64,000 nt of DNA from Hyphomicrobiales bacterium (GTDB taxonomy: Bacteria; Pseudomonadota; Alphaproteobacteria; Rhizobiales; Rhizobiaceae). The notes under the pieces were generated by a model, which saw only the letters and a list, made by a program, of their open reading frames with translations, was not told the DNA's origin and did not search any database. Position numbers and translations under genes: made by a program. Of this stretch, positions 34,997 through 43,761 are shown in pieces. Position 1 is the first letter of the stretch; each line of letters opens with the position of its first letter. The stretch covers positions 1-64,000 of the forward strand of contig UCCA01000011.1 in the NCBI GenBank assembly GCA_900470805.1. The letters run 5' to 3'.

Positions 34997-35814
34997 GCCG
35001 GCCTCCCGCTGATCTCGTTGGACTGACCGGACTTGCGCTCCATGCGACGAGACACCGAGTTCTCGGTCGCGCCGGTGATCGAGGCCACCAGTTCCTGATT
35101 GGATGCATCTGGCGTGAAGACGCCGTTGTTTCGGCCAAGCCGGAGCACGACGATGCGGTCGGCGACGGCGCGCACGTCTTCCATGTTGTGGCTGATGATG
35201 ATGACGCCCAGACCACGATCGCGCACGCGCTCAATCAGATTCAAGACCTCGGCGGTCTGGGCGACGCCAAGCGCTGCGGTCGGCTCGTCGAGCATGATAA
35301 TCTTCGGATCGAGCAGAAGCGATCGCGCGATCGCGACCGTCTGTCGTTGGCCGCCTGACAGAGAGGCGATCGGCTCGCGAACAGAGGGGATGCGAGCCGC
35401 CAGTTCACGCAGAAGCGTCCAGGCACGTACCTCCATGGCAACCTCATCAAGGCTCCATGGCGACATCTCGTGGCCGAGGAACAGATTGGCGACCACGTCG
35501 AGATTTTCGCAAAGCGCCAGATCCTGAAAGACCGTCGCGATGCCCAGTTGCAGCGCCGCGCCGGGGCTGTCGAGCGTCACCTTGTTGCCCATGAATTCGA
35601 TGGTACCGGATGACGGCTGGTGTACGCCGGCGAGGACCTTGACCAGCGTCGACTTGCCGGCGCCGTTGTCTCCGACCAACGCCACGACCTCACCCGCCTT
35701 GACCTCAAGATCGATGTCGGTGAGGGCCGAGACGGCACCGAAATTCTTGGAAATATTGTTGAGCCGGAGAATGGTCTCGCCCTTCTCCGCCGTCGAACTC
35801 GCGTCGCGCATCAT
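34993..35814 (-). CDS. ABC transporter ATP-binding protein (single-domain)
   Basis: 273 residues. Walker A GDNGAGKSTL, Q-loop TVFQD, ABC signature LSGGQRQ, Walker B IIMLDEPTAAL, H-loop ISHN. It contains only one nucleotide-binding domain, whereas most CUT2 importers use a two-domain RbsA-type protein, so the active ATPase must be a homodimer. ATG 35814 is chosen because AAGG precedes it and the longer frame runs into the upstream hairpin and gene. Confidence 0.85.
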   Translation of the reverse strand: MMRDASSTAEKGETILRLNNISKNFGAVSALTDIDLEVKAGEVVALVGDNGAGKSTLVKVLAGVHQPSSGTIEFMGNKVTLDSPGAALQLGIATVFQDLALCENLDVVANLFLGHEMSPWSLDEVAMEVRAWTLLRELAARIPSVREPIASLSGGQRQTVAIARSLLLDPKIIMLDEPTAALGVAQTAEVLNLIERVRDRGLGVIIISHNMEDVRAVADRIVVLRLGRNNGVFTPDASNQELVASITGATENSVSRRMERKSGQSNEISGRPA

Positions 35815-35842
35815 GGCTCCGGGCCTTTCTGGGAATGGGAGT

Positions 35843-35871
35843 TCGCCCGGTCGCCATGTGGGACCGGGCGA
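35843..35871 (-). other. Perfect hairpin between binding protein and ATPase genes
   Basis: TCGCCCGGTC (35843-35852) pairs with GACCGGGCGA (35862-35871), a 10-bp stem in the 70-nt gap after the solute-binding-protein gene. It lacks a T-tract, so it more likely protects the upstream mRNA (higher binding-protein yield) than terminates. Confidence 0.55.
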
Positions 35872-35884
35872 GTTCGGGAGGACG

Positions 35885-36928
35885 TTACTGGATACCGAGC
35901 TTCTTGCAGCCGTCGGCATACTCGCCGGTGCAAACCTCCGCCGCCGTCTGAATCTTCTTGTCGAAGATTTCCGCCTTGATGTTCTCAGCAGTCACGACAG
36001 CAGGGACGAAGAGCTCGGATGGCGTATCGTAGAGCTTGTTCTTCGCCTCGGGCGTTTCACCCTTGATGAGCTGGAACGCGACCTTGGCGGCAGCGGCAGC
36101 GACGATTTCCGATGGCTTGGAGATCGTATTGTACTGATCGCCGGAGATGATCAGCTGCAGCGCCGCAATGGTCGCGTCGTTGCCGGTGATCGGCGGCACG
36201 GGCTTGACGCCGGCCGCCTTGAAGGCGGCGATCGCGCCACCGCCGGTGCCGTCGTTTGCCGCAACCACGCCCTTGATGTCCGCGCCGAAGCGGGTGATCT
36301 GGCCGGCTGCCCATTCCTGCGCCTTCGGCGGCGCCCATTCGGGCGTATCGTATTCGGCCAGCGTCTTGTAGCCGGAATCCTTCAGGCCGCGATGGATGCC
36401 ATCCCGGATAAGGCCGGCGGCCGCGTCGGTTGGCGAACCGTTGATCTGCAGCAGGCCAGAACCATCCGCTACGCCTGCAGCCTTCAGCGTATCGACCAGC
36501 GACTTGGCAATGGCGTAGCCGATACCTTCATTGTCGAATGAGACGTAGAAATCGGCGGGCTTCGCCGGGATCGGGCGGTCATAGGCGATCACCTTCACGC
36601 CCTGCGACTGGGCAATCTCGACCAGACCGGCAGCGGCGGATGAATCCACCGGATCAAGCACGATGACCTTGGCGCCCTGCGCGATCACCGAATTGAACTG
36701 CTGCTGCTGAAGCGAAGCATCGGCATTGGCGTTCTGGTAGATAACGGTGCATCCGGCGCACAGCTTCGCCATCTCGGCCTTGAAGCCGGGGAAGTCGTGC
36801 TGCTCGTAACGGGTGGATGCCTGGTCGGGCATCAGAAACGCGACGGTCGCGGTGTCGGCCGCCAAGGCGGCACCGGCAAGGCCGGCAAAGACCGCAGCGG
36901 TCGTCATGAGAAATTTACGATATGCCAT
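35885..36928 (-). CDS. Periplasmic sugar/polyol-binding protein
   Basis: 347 residues. Signal peptide (MAYRKFLMTTAAVFAGLAGAALA), then a CUT2-type periplasmic-binding fold: TVAFLMPDQASTRYEQHDFPGF opening, VIVLDPVDSSAAAGLVEIA, VKVIAYDRPI, then VAANDGTGGGAIAAFKAAG and PITGNDA. AYDRPI and NDATIAA lie at the expected ligand-contact positions. The start at 36928 has GGAGGAG directly upstream. It is the first gene of the ribitol operon, downstream of the 36-bp palindrome. Confidence 0.9.
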   Translation of the reverse strand: MAYRKFLMTTAAVFAGLAGAALAADTATVAFLMPDQASTRYEQHDFPGFKAEMAKLCAGCTVIYQNANADASLQQQQFNSVIAQGAKVIVLDPVDSSAAAGLVEIAQSQGVKVIAYDRPIPAKPADFYVSFDNEGIGYAIAKSLVDTLKAAGVADGSGLLQINGSPTDAAAGLIRDGIHRGLKDSGYKTLAEYDTPEWAPPKAQEWAAGQITRFGADIKGVVAANDGTGGGAIAAFKAAGVKPVPPITGNDATIAALQLIISGDQYNTISKPSEIVAAAAAKVAFQLIKGETPEAKNKLYDTPSELFVPAVVTAENIKAEIFDKKIQTAAEVCTGEYADGCKKLGIQ

Positions 36929-37053
36929 GCTCTCCTCCATGAGAAACGGAATTCTTGTCAAAGGATGACTTCCGGTCGGCCTCCAAAGATACGATCAATA
37001 GTGAGTCGGGACCGCACCCTTATCTCCCCGGCCAGCCCTCCACAGCTAAGCCA

Positions 37054-37089
37054 CTCCATCGATTGAGCGAGTCTGCTCAATCGATGGAG
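37054..37089. promoter_or_regulatory. Perfect 36-bp palindrome between the ribitol operon and lacI-type gene
   Basis: Arm CTCCATCGATTGAGC (37054-37068), spacer GAGTCT, and its exact reverse complement (37075-37089). The inner part TTGAGC-N6-GCTCAA resembles a LacI-family operator; ATCGAT sits in each arm. It lies 125 bp from the ribitol operon start and 60 bp from the repressor start. Confidence 0.75.
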
Positions 37090-37148
37090 CAACAATTGCC
37101 ACTTTCGCATATTGCTGTCAAGTTGCGCGTGAACGGAGACTGAAATTT

Positions 37149-38168
37149 GTGAATCGTGACAAGCGGCAAAAGCGGACGACCATCTATGACCTGGCGGAGT
37201 TGGCCGGCACGTCGGCCAGTGCCGTCAGCGCGGTCCTGAACGGCAACTGGAAGAAGCGCAGGATCGGCAGCCAGCTGGCCGAGAGGATCACAAAGCTGGC
37301 CGAGGAACAGGGCTACGCCGTCAACATGCAGGCGAGCCTGCTGCGGCGGGAAAAATCCAAGCTCATCGGCATGATCGTTCCGAAATACGATAACCGCTAT
37401 TTTGGCTCGATCGTCGAGACCTTCGAGACGATGGCGCGCGAACGCGGCCTGTTTCCAATCATTACCTGCACACGCCGCGATCCTGAACTGGAGATGGAGG
37501 CTGCGCGGGAGATGTTGTCCTACCAGGTCGAATGGATCGTCTCGACGGGTGCGACGGATCCGGACCGGGTCACCGATCTATGTGCGGCCGCCGGCGTGCG
37601 CAGCCTCAACCTCGACCTTCCAGGCTCCAAGGCACCATCGGTCATATCCGACAACTTTGCGGGTTCGCGTGAGCTAACCCGCCGGGTGCTGGTGAATTAC
37701 GAGCGTAAACTAGGTCGAAAATCGCCGCTGCTGTTCATCGGTGGTCGCGGTAGCGACCACAACACGTCCGAACGCATAAGGGGTTTCGTCGCCGCCCATC
37801 TTGAAATGGGTATCGATGTCGATGGCCATCATATCCTGGCCTGCGGCTATGCGCCGGAAAAGGCCGAACACGCGCTTGAGGCGTTGCGGACAGAGGAAGG
37901 CGGCGTCCCGATGGGAATGTTCGTCAACTCGACAATCTCGCTCGAAGGCGTGATGCGCTGGATCACCCGTTCAGGCCACACCGGCCCGATGGCGCCGACA
38001 CTCGGCTGCTTCGACTGGGATCCATTCGTGGCGCTGCTCTGCGACGACATCGAGATGGTCCGCCAGGATGTGCCCGCGATGTTGGCTTCGGTGTTCGAGA
38101 TTATAGAGGCCGGCTCCACGACGGGGTCTCTCGTCCAGATCCCGCCGGTATTCGTTACGTCCTGTTGA
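37149..38168 (+). CDS. LacI-family transcriptional repressor
   Basis: 339 residues. HTH at about residues 12-35: TIYDLAELAGTSASAVSAVLNG, with a hinge helix (ITKLAEEQGYAVNMQASLLRR). The ligand-binding part contains LIGMIVPKYDNRYFG and FIGGRGSDHNTSERIRGF. The start is GTG 37149. It is divergent from the pentitol operon, and the palindrome lies between, so it probably represses that operon and its own gene, with the pentitol or a metabolite as inducer (inference). Confidence 0.9.
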   Translation: MNRDKRQKRTTIYDLAELAGTSASAVSAVLNGNWKKRRIGSQLAERITKLAEEQGYAVNMQASLLRREKSKLIGMIVPKYDNRYFGSIVETFETMARERGLFPIITCTRRDPELEMEAAREMLSYQVEWIVSTGATDPDRVTDLCAAAGVRSLNLDLPGSKAPSVISDNFAGSRELTRRVLVNYERKLGRKSPLLFIGGRGSDHNTSERIRGFVAAHLEMGIDVDGHHILACGYAPEKAEHALEALRTEEGGVPMGMFVNSTISLEGVMRWITRSGHTGPMAPTLGCFDWDPFVALLCDDIEMVRQDVPAMLASVFEIIEAGSTTGSLVQIPPVFVTSC

Positions 38169-38539
38169 CTTGGGATATTACGGGCCAGTGCAAGATTCGC
38201 CCGACCGTCGACACCGCTGCCACGCGGCATCAGGAACCGCCAAGAAATCAGAGCTTTACTGCAAGCTACATCGCCCAGTCTCTGACGATATCAGCGGGAG
38301 TGCGTGGGTCAGTTCACGTGGCGGACAAACAGAGCCGGCACGTCGGGCGCGGTTCATGCCAATCGCGCCTGACGTTGCAGTCGGCGGTCACGACTTCCTT
38401 ATGATCCGCCCGATATAGTGAAGTGGTGGTTCAAGAGTGGCAGTGGCACCTTTTCAGTTTTCGCCTTGAGAAGGACAGGAACCGCGAACCGATTGATCGG
38501 GCCGCAGACCCAGATTAAATCACGTCGCCTGCCCGTTGG
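38169..38539. other. Intergenic region, nothing recognised
   Basis: About 370 bp between the ends of two convergently transcribed genes; no clear terminator. Confidence 0.35.
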
Positions 38540-38944
38540 TTAAATCAGGAACTCTACATCGACAGGGATTTGCAGTGAGGTAACGAGATGATTCGTCTGG
38601 CCCGCCAGCCCAATTACCGCCAACAACTCACCGTGCTGCTGAGGCGTCATCCCCTTCGCCCTCGCCGCGGCGGTATGAGAATGGACGCAATACGAGCAGC
38701 CGTTGGCTGTCGAAACCGCAATGTAGATCATCTCCCTGACCAGAGGATCGAGCGCACCTTCCACGGTCATGACCGCCTTGAGGGCCTCCCAAGTTCGCTT
38801 CAACAAGGCGGGGTCGTTTGCAAGACCCCGCCAGAAATTGTTGACGAAATCGGAATTGCGGGTCGCCCGAATGTCATCGAAAACCGACTTAACGGCAGGA
38901 ATGGCTTCGGCTTCTTCGTCGGTCAGCAACGGAACGGTCGACAT
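38540..38944 (-). CDS. AhpD/CMD-family peroxidase-like protein
   Basis: 134 residues. AhpD motif intact: MIYIAVSTANGCSYCVHSHTAAARAKG, with C-x-x-C and the downstream His of the E-x-n-C-x-x-C-x-x-x-H core. Unlike the protein at 9131, both cysteines are present, so alkylhydroperoxidase-type activity is plausible. It is the last gene of the minus-strand transport operon, 17 nt after the ATPase gene. Confidence 0.9.
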   Translation of the reverse strand: MSTVPLLTDEEAEAIPAVKSVFDDIRATRNSDFVNNFWRGLANDPALLKRTWEALKAVMTVEGALDPLVREMIYIAVSTANGCSYCVHSHTAAARAKGMTPQQHGELLAVIGLAGQTNHLVTSLQIPVDVEFLI

Positions 38945-38961
38945 GTTTTCTCCAATGGCAG

Positions 38962-40476
38962 TTAGTGAACTGCAGCATACATGATCTTCTCTTCGGTGGA
39001 CTCACTCGGGGAAAACTCTTCCACGATGCGCCCCTGACGGCAGACGAGAATGCGGTCCGATAGATTCAAGATCTCCGGCAGGTAGGATGAGATCACCACA
39101 ACAGCGAGACCCTGGTCCGCAAGTTCGTTAATGATCTGGTGTATCTCGGCGATAGCGCCAACGTCGACCCCGCGCGTCGGCTCATCGAAGATCACTAGAC
39201 GCGGCTTTTGAACCAGCCCCCTGCCGATCACCACCTTCTGCTGATTGCCGCCGGAAAGTTCAACGACGCGTGCGTTGTCATTGATCGCTTTGATGTTCAG
39301 CTTCTGCGTCCATTCGGAAGACAGTTGGTGCATTTCACTCATGCTGATGACCGCGCTCTTCTCCCGTCCGGCCGCAAGCAGACCTGAAAACAGGTTCTCG
39401 GCGATCGACATCGTCTCGAAAAACCCTTCGCTTTTTCGATCTTCCGTCACATAGACGATGCCGTCGTTGACAGCCTCGCGAGGAACGGCATAGCGAACCG
39501 GCTTGTCATGGAGTTCGATCGTACCGCCGCGATTGAAGTCACGTTTGTAGATGCCGGAGACCACCTTGAACGTCTCTGTTCGCCCCGATCCAATCAATCC
39601 GAAGACACCGGTAATCTGACCCTGGAAGATCGAGAACGAGTTGTTTCTGACGACATTGCTCATCGACAGGTCTTGCACGGACAATACCTTCTTGCCGGCC
39701 TTCCGAAGCTGTGTCGCGTCGCGCAGGCGATACAGTTCTCCCGATAGTGTCCGACCAACCATGGCGGATATGATCTTGTTGCGGTCGTAGCTGGATGTAT
39801 CGCCCGTTGAGACCAGTTCGCCGTCTCGCAGAATCGTAATGCGATCCGAGAGCATCAGCGCTTCTTCAAGTGCGTGACTGATGAAGACGATCGACACGCC
39901 TTGCGATTTTAGGCGCCGGATGAGGGCGAAGAAATGGCGCTTCTCCTCCGGCGTCAGTGTGGCCGTCGGTTCATCGAAGATGATGATTTCGGCATTGTGG
40001 TGAACGGCTCGGGCAATTTCGACCATTTGCCTTTTTGCGGCGCCGAGCGTCTCAACCATTGCCGTTGGATCCACCGGGAAATTCAGCGACTGGAGAAATT
40101 GCTGTGCCGAGATGTAAATACCGCGCAGGCGATTGAGGAAGCCCTCTGTACCGAGATATAGGTTCTGAGCCACAGTCATCGATGGAACCAGACTGGTCTC
40201 CTGAAATACCATCGCGATGCCCGCATCGAGGGCAGCGTGCGGCGATGCATAGCTTATCTCCTTGCCGTGGTGGAACATCTTCCCGGAGGTCATTTCGACC
40301 ACGCCGGCAATGATTTTCGTCAGGGTGGACTTGCCCGCCCCATTCTCTCCCAGCAGGGCATGAATCTCACCTCGGCGAAGATCGAAACTGACATTCTTGA
40401 CGGCGGGCACACCACGATAGGCTTTCGTGACGCCTTCGAGGCGGAGGATCGTTTCGTTAGTGGCGTCAACCAGCAT
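38962..40476 (-). CDS. Two-domain sugar ABC ATPase (RbsA/MglA type)
   Basis: 504 residues, the standard CUT2 length. Domain 1: Walker A GENGAGKSTL, Walker B IIIFDEPTATL, H-loop FISHA. Domain 2: a degenerate Walker A region (GLIGSGRTE), signature LSGGNQQKV and Walker B LVIFDEPTRGV. It would energise the two permeases encoded upstream. The start at 40476 is chosen because residues before it do not match the family; GGAG lies 10 nt upstream. Confidence 0.9.
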   Translation of the reverse strand: MLVDATNETILRLEGVTKAYRGVPAVKNVSFDLRRGEIHALLGENGAGKSTLTKIIAGVVEMTSGKMFHHGKEISYASPHAALDAGIAMVFQETSLVPSMTVAQNLYLGTEGFLNRLRGIYISAQQFLQSLNFPVDPTAMVETLGAAKRQMVEIARAVHHNAEIIIFDEPTATLTPEEKRHFFALIRRLKSQGVSIVFISHALEEALMLSDRITILRDGELVSTGDTSSYDRNKIISAMVGRTLSGELYRLRDATQLRKAGKKVLSVQDLSMSNVVRNNSFSIFQGQITGVFGLIGSGRTETFKVVSGIYKRDFNRGGTIELHDKPVRYAVPREAVNDGIVYVTEDRKSEGFFETMSIAENLFSGLLAAGREKSAVISMSEMHQLSSEWTQKLNIKAINDNARVVELSGGNQQKVVIGRGLVQKPRLVIFDEPTRGVDVGAIAEIHQIINELADQGLAVVVISSYLPEILNLSDRILVCRQGRIVEEFSPSESTEEKIMYAAVH

Positions 40477-40477
40477 G

Positions 40478-41533
40478 TCAATGAATCTCCGCGACGTCGA
40501 TTGCAACGATGCAGTCACCACCCTTGGAGGCGACAAAGAGCTTTCCATCGACCTCCGCTCCACTCGTCGTTCCGTGCCTCAGCCCATTGGCCCGGCTATG
40601 AAAGCTTGCGAGCGGCTGCAGGTTGGCGTCGAGTTTCGCCACGAGCCCATAGGACCGGCTGGGGGACCAGGGTTTGTGCACACCCATGGTTTTGATGCCG
40701 CCGCACTGAAGCGGCTCCAGGAAGCTTCGACCGGACGACAGTGCTGGTGCTATCCAGAACTCCGAAGGAACGTGTTGGATCATGTCGCGCCGGTAATCTG
40801 TCTCAGCCAGCACGAACTCGATCAGGCGGTTTCGTGGCGCAAACATCGAAAGCCATGCGCCGCCATCCGATGATGGCATCAATCTCGCGGGATAGCATGG
40901 GAGGTGATCCAGAACGACTTTCGGTCGGCCAGCCGGCGTCAGACGCAGGATGCGATGCTTCCAGCTCTCCGTGACAGCGACGCCATCCGGCTGCGGGAGA
41001 AGACCATATGGGAAAGCTAGGTTACCGACCACCTTCTCGAATATCGCCTCACCTCCACTTTCCAGCTTCCAGATGCTTCCGGAGGCTCCCTTCGCCATGA
41101 GATCGGCCGTCCATTGTGAGGGCCGGAGGCCGACAGCGCCGTTTGCAAGCCAGAGAGAATTGTCCCGGTCGAAAGCGAGAGCGGTGATGCAGCCAACCTC
41201 GGCCGGCAATTTGATATCCACTTCACCAAGCCGCAACTTGCCTGACTCCAGACCCACAGCAAATGTGCCGGCGGCCGACACCGCCAGCGCCGTGATCGGA
41301 GAATCGAATGACTGAAGCAGGACAGGTTGAGCGTCACCCAATCTTACCTCATAAAGGCCCGGGCCGCTGCTGCCGACGAGAATACTCCCTCGAAACGCCA
41401 GATTGTCCACTGAGGGAAGACCGACCACGACGTCTGCTTCATCAAGACGCGAATTCGGCCTGAACGCCCCGTCCAGCGGTGGTATCGTAATCGCCTTGCC
41501 ACGGAAAATATCCAGTATCGGATCGAAGATCAT
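40478..41533 (-). CDS. SMP-30/gluconolactonase-like beta-propeller protein
   Basis: 351 residues, no signal peptide. Repeated blades (ITALAVSAAGTFAVGLESGKL, then ITALAFDRDNSLWLANG, then PYGLLPQPDGVAVTESW, then GKLFVASKGGD) give a six-bladed NHL/SMP-30 propeller; the conserved acidic metal site of lactonases is not obvious. Its ATG (41533) shares one base with the stop of the permease-propeller gene (TGATG), so the two are translationally coupled. It is likely cytoplasmic, and might hydrolyse or bind the transported compound. Confidence 0.7.
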   Translation of the reverse strand: MIFDPILDIFRGKAITIPPLDGAFRPNSRLDEADVVVGLPSVDNLAFRGSILVGSSGPGLYEVRLGDAQPVLLQSFDSPITALAVSAAGTFAVGLESGKLRLGEVDIKLPAEVGCITALAFDRDNSLWLANGAVGLRPSQWTADLMAKGASGSIWKLESGGEAIFEKVVGNLAFPYGLLPQPDGVAVTESWKHRILRLTPAGRPKVVLDHLPCYPARLMPSSDGGAWLSMFAPRNRLIEFVLAETDYRRDMIQHVPSEFWIAPALSSGRSFLEPLQCGGIKTMGVHKPWSPSRSYGLVAKLDANLQPLASFHSRANGLRHGTTSGAEVDGKLFVASKGGDCIVAIDVAEIH

Positions 41534-43653
41534 CACTGGCCTCCCCAATACGAAGATGGTCCGGTCCAATTTTTGTCGCTTCCAGCGATTTCAAACCGAC
41601 CGATACGGTTGTTCAGGATGCCACCGACGAAAAGGAATCCCTTATGCTCGCGCATGGAGGTGACCATTGGATGCGAAACGCCGGAGAGATCGGCCATGGC
41701 ATCTCGAATTTGGCCCTGCTCATCGAATTTGACGACACCACCGGTGTTGATATTGGGGAACAGCCAGTCATCTTGTGGCAGACGCCGCGTCATTCGCTTG
41801 CGCATTCCCGGATGCCGCAGCGACAGATCGAAGCTTGGGGTTCTCATGCCGAGCCAAGCCATCCAATAGGTGCCGTCCGAGGCTCTGTTTATGTTGTCTG
41901 GATATCCGGGCATATCGGAAATGACGCATTCGGCTGTGCCCGCCTTCGGACCGCTCAGCCAATACCGATGGACGCGGCACGCCCAACTCTCAGCGAAGAA
42001 GATCGAGTTTCCATCGTGGGCGACGCAGACACCGTTTGTGTAGCGATACCCATCCAGCAGGGTTTTTGTCGAACCGTCTTTCGGGTCATAGACAAGGAGA
42101 CGACCCGTGGCGCGGTTCTCGATTGAATCCAAGGCCCAGTCATGCGCGTCGTAGCGCTTCGTGGAGTCCGTGAAGTAGATGCGTCCGTCTGGTGCGATAT
42201 CACAATCATTGGGATCGCGAAGCCGCGCGTCATCGACGACCGATGTCCATGACCGCGAAGTCTCCGCGGTGAGTTTTCTGACCGATCTGTCCGGGGAGAT
42301 TGAGTACAGGCCCATTGCGCCGACGCAACTGATGAGGTTTTCATCCTTGTCGAATGCCAGGCCGAGCGGGAAACCGCCGATGTGCGCGAACACCTCCGAC
42401 CGCTTATAGTCGGGCGCAAAGAAGCGGACGATCTCGCCGTGCCTCGTCCCGCAATAGAGGTGATCATTTCGGTCAAGGATGACGTCCTCGGGACCTTCGA
42501 GCTCTCCCAGCCCGATGTATTCGGTCCGAGAAAGTCGATCATCCAGCGCGTAAGGCGTATCCGAGCCCGGCACGGCAGACTCCGCCTCTCCCATGCGTAG
42601 ATAAACAGGTGCCACATAGACCTCGTTCAGGACCTTGTGGCGATTCTTGAGCCAGCGAATATCCACAGTCACGGCGACCGCGAGCATCAGGCCGAGCACC
42701 ATCTGGTTGGTACCGGTTCCATAACCGAGGCGAATGAGCCCATTTGTCATAACAAGGACGATGATCGCCCCCATCAGCCCCTTTACCACCGATCCGCGTC
42801 CGCCGCCGAGACTGTTGCCGCCGACGACCGCCGCAGTCAGTGCCAGAATTTCAAGGTTGAGCCCTGTTCCTGGTCCTGCGCCGCTCAGGCGGCACGCGAT
42901 CAAGAAGCCGGCGATCGAGGAGCAAAACCCGGAGAACACGTATGTGAGGAAGACTGTCTGCTTGACCTTGATGCCGGCGTTGTGGGCGGACCGCCTTGAG
43001 CCGCCCACAGCCAGCACATGCCAGCCGGGCCGCGATCGCGTCAGTGCGATGTGGGTTATCACGACGAAGATCAAGGCGGTGAGCACCGAGATCGAAATGC
43101 CAAGGAATGTGCCATCGCCGACGAAGTCCCAAGCATCCGACATCGCGGAGGACATCTGGATCTGCGCGGCAAAATTCACGACCAGAATGTCATAGACCGC
43201 CCTGCCGATAATGAAGGTAACAAGCGTCGTGAGAAATGCCCGCAGCCTCAGGAAGCCGACGAGGTAGCCATTGATCGCACCGAAAGCGACACCGGTCAGA
43301 ATCGAGGCCAGAAGTGCGACCCAGACGGGTTGTTCGAAGATGAAGAAGACCGAGACCGCGGCAAAGCACGAAAGCGCGAAGATCGATCCGACGGAAAGGT
43401 CAATGCCGCCGCCAAGCATGACGACGGTGAGCCCGGTCACCACAATGGAAAACTCACCGAGTTGCCGGGTAGAGTCCTGCAGGGAAGTCAACTTGAAGAA
43501 TCCGGGGATCGACGAGCCGAACCCTGCAACCACGATGACAAGCGCGATAAAAGGAATGGCGTTATCAGTCCATCGCTTCGTGAGGATCTCCCCGATGAGA
43601 TGATCGGGAATGAGATTGTAGCGCCACGCCTGCAGACGTTCTCGAAATGCCAT
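41533..43653 (-). CDS. CUT2 ABC permease fused to a strictosidine-synthase-like beta-propeller
   Basis: 706 residues in one uninterrupted frame. Residues about 1-345 form a RbsC-type permease: GGGIDLSVGSIFALSC, the second-repeat motif AVVGGNSLGGGRGSVVKGLMG, and about ten helices ending GYGTGTNQMVLG. After a linker (about 350-370) comes a propeller: LEGPEDVILDRNDHLYCG, IYFTDSTKRYD, GRLLVYDPKDGSTKTLLDG, PGYPDNINRASDGTYWMAW. These are the PF03088 (strictosidine synthase/APMAP) signature blocks. The propeller probably lies on one face of the membrane; topology decides whether it is cytoplasmic. Permease-enzyme fusions of this kind are not usual for CUT2 importers. Same operon as the second propeller, ATPase, binding protein and second permease. 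Confidence 0.85.
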   Translation of the reverse strand: MAFRERLQAWRYNLIPDHLIGEILTKRWTDNAIPFIALVIVVAGFGSSIPGFFKLTSLQDSTRQLGEFSIVVTGLTVVMLGGGIDLSVGSIFALSCFAAVSVFFIFEQPVWVALLASILTGVAFGAINGYLVGFLRLRAFLTTLVTFIIGRAVYDILVVNFAAQIQMSSAMSDAWDFVGDGTFLGISISVLTALIFVVITHIALTRSRPGWHVLAVGGSRRSAHNAGIKVKQTVFLTYVFSGFCSSIAGFLIACRLSGAGPGTGLNLEILALTAAVVGGNSLGGGRGSVVKGLMGAIIVLVMTNGLIRLGYGTGTNQMVLGLMLAVAVTVDIRWLKNRHKVLNEVYVAPVYLRMGEAESAVPGSDTPYALDDRLSRTEYIGLGELEGPEDVILDRNDHLYCGTRHGEIVRFFAPDYKRSEVFAHIGGFPLGLAFDKDENLISCVGAMGLYSISPDRSVRKLTAETSRSWTSVVDDARLRDPNDCDIAPDGRIYFTDSTKRYDAHDWALDSIENRATGRLLVYDPKDGSTKTLLDGYRYTNGVCVAHDGNSIFFAESWACRVHRYWLSGPKAGTAECVISDMPGYPDNINRASDGTYWMAWLGMRTPSFDLSLRHPGMRKRMTRRLPQDDWLFPNINTGGVVKFDEQGQIRDAMADLSGVSHPMVTSMREHKGFLFVGGILNNRIGRFEIAGSDKNWTGPSSYWGGQ

Positions 43654-43703
43654 TTATGACCCGAACAAAATTAAGGAAAAGGAAAGCGATGGGCGCGAGT
43701 ACC

Positions 43704-43724
43704 CCTTCCCCAACACGGGGAAGG
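43704..43724 (-). other. Perfect hairpin after the binding-protein gene
   Basis: CCTTCCCC (43704-43711) pairs with GGGGAAGG (43717-43724), 5-nt loop, in the 110-nt gap between the binding-protein gene and the fused permease gene. Same layout as the hairpin at 35843 in the other sugar operon. Confidence 0.55.
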
Positions 43725-43761
43725 TCACTTGTCGTTGTTCAGAGAAGCCGTTCAGACTGTA

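Noticed and set aside
35540..36541. 333-codon plus-strand ORF
   Set aside because: Antisense to the ABC ATPase and binding-protein genes.
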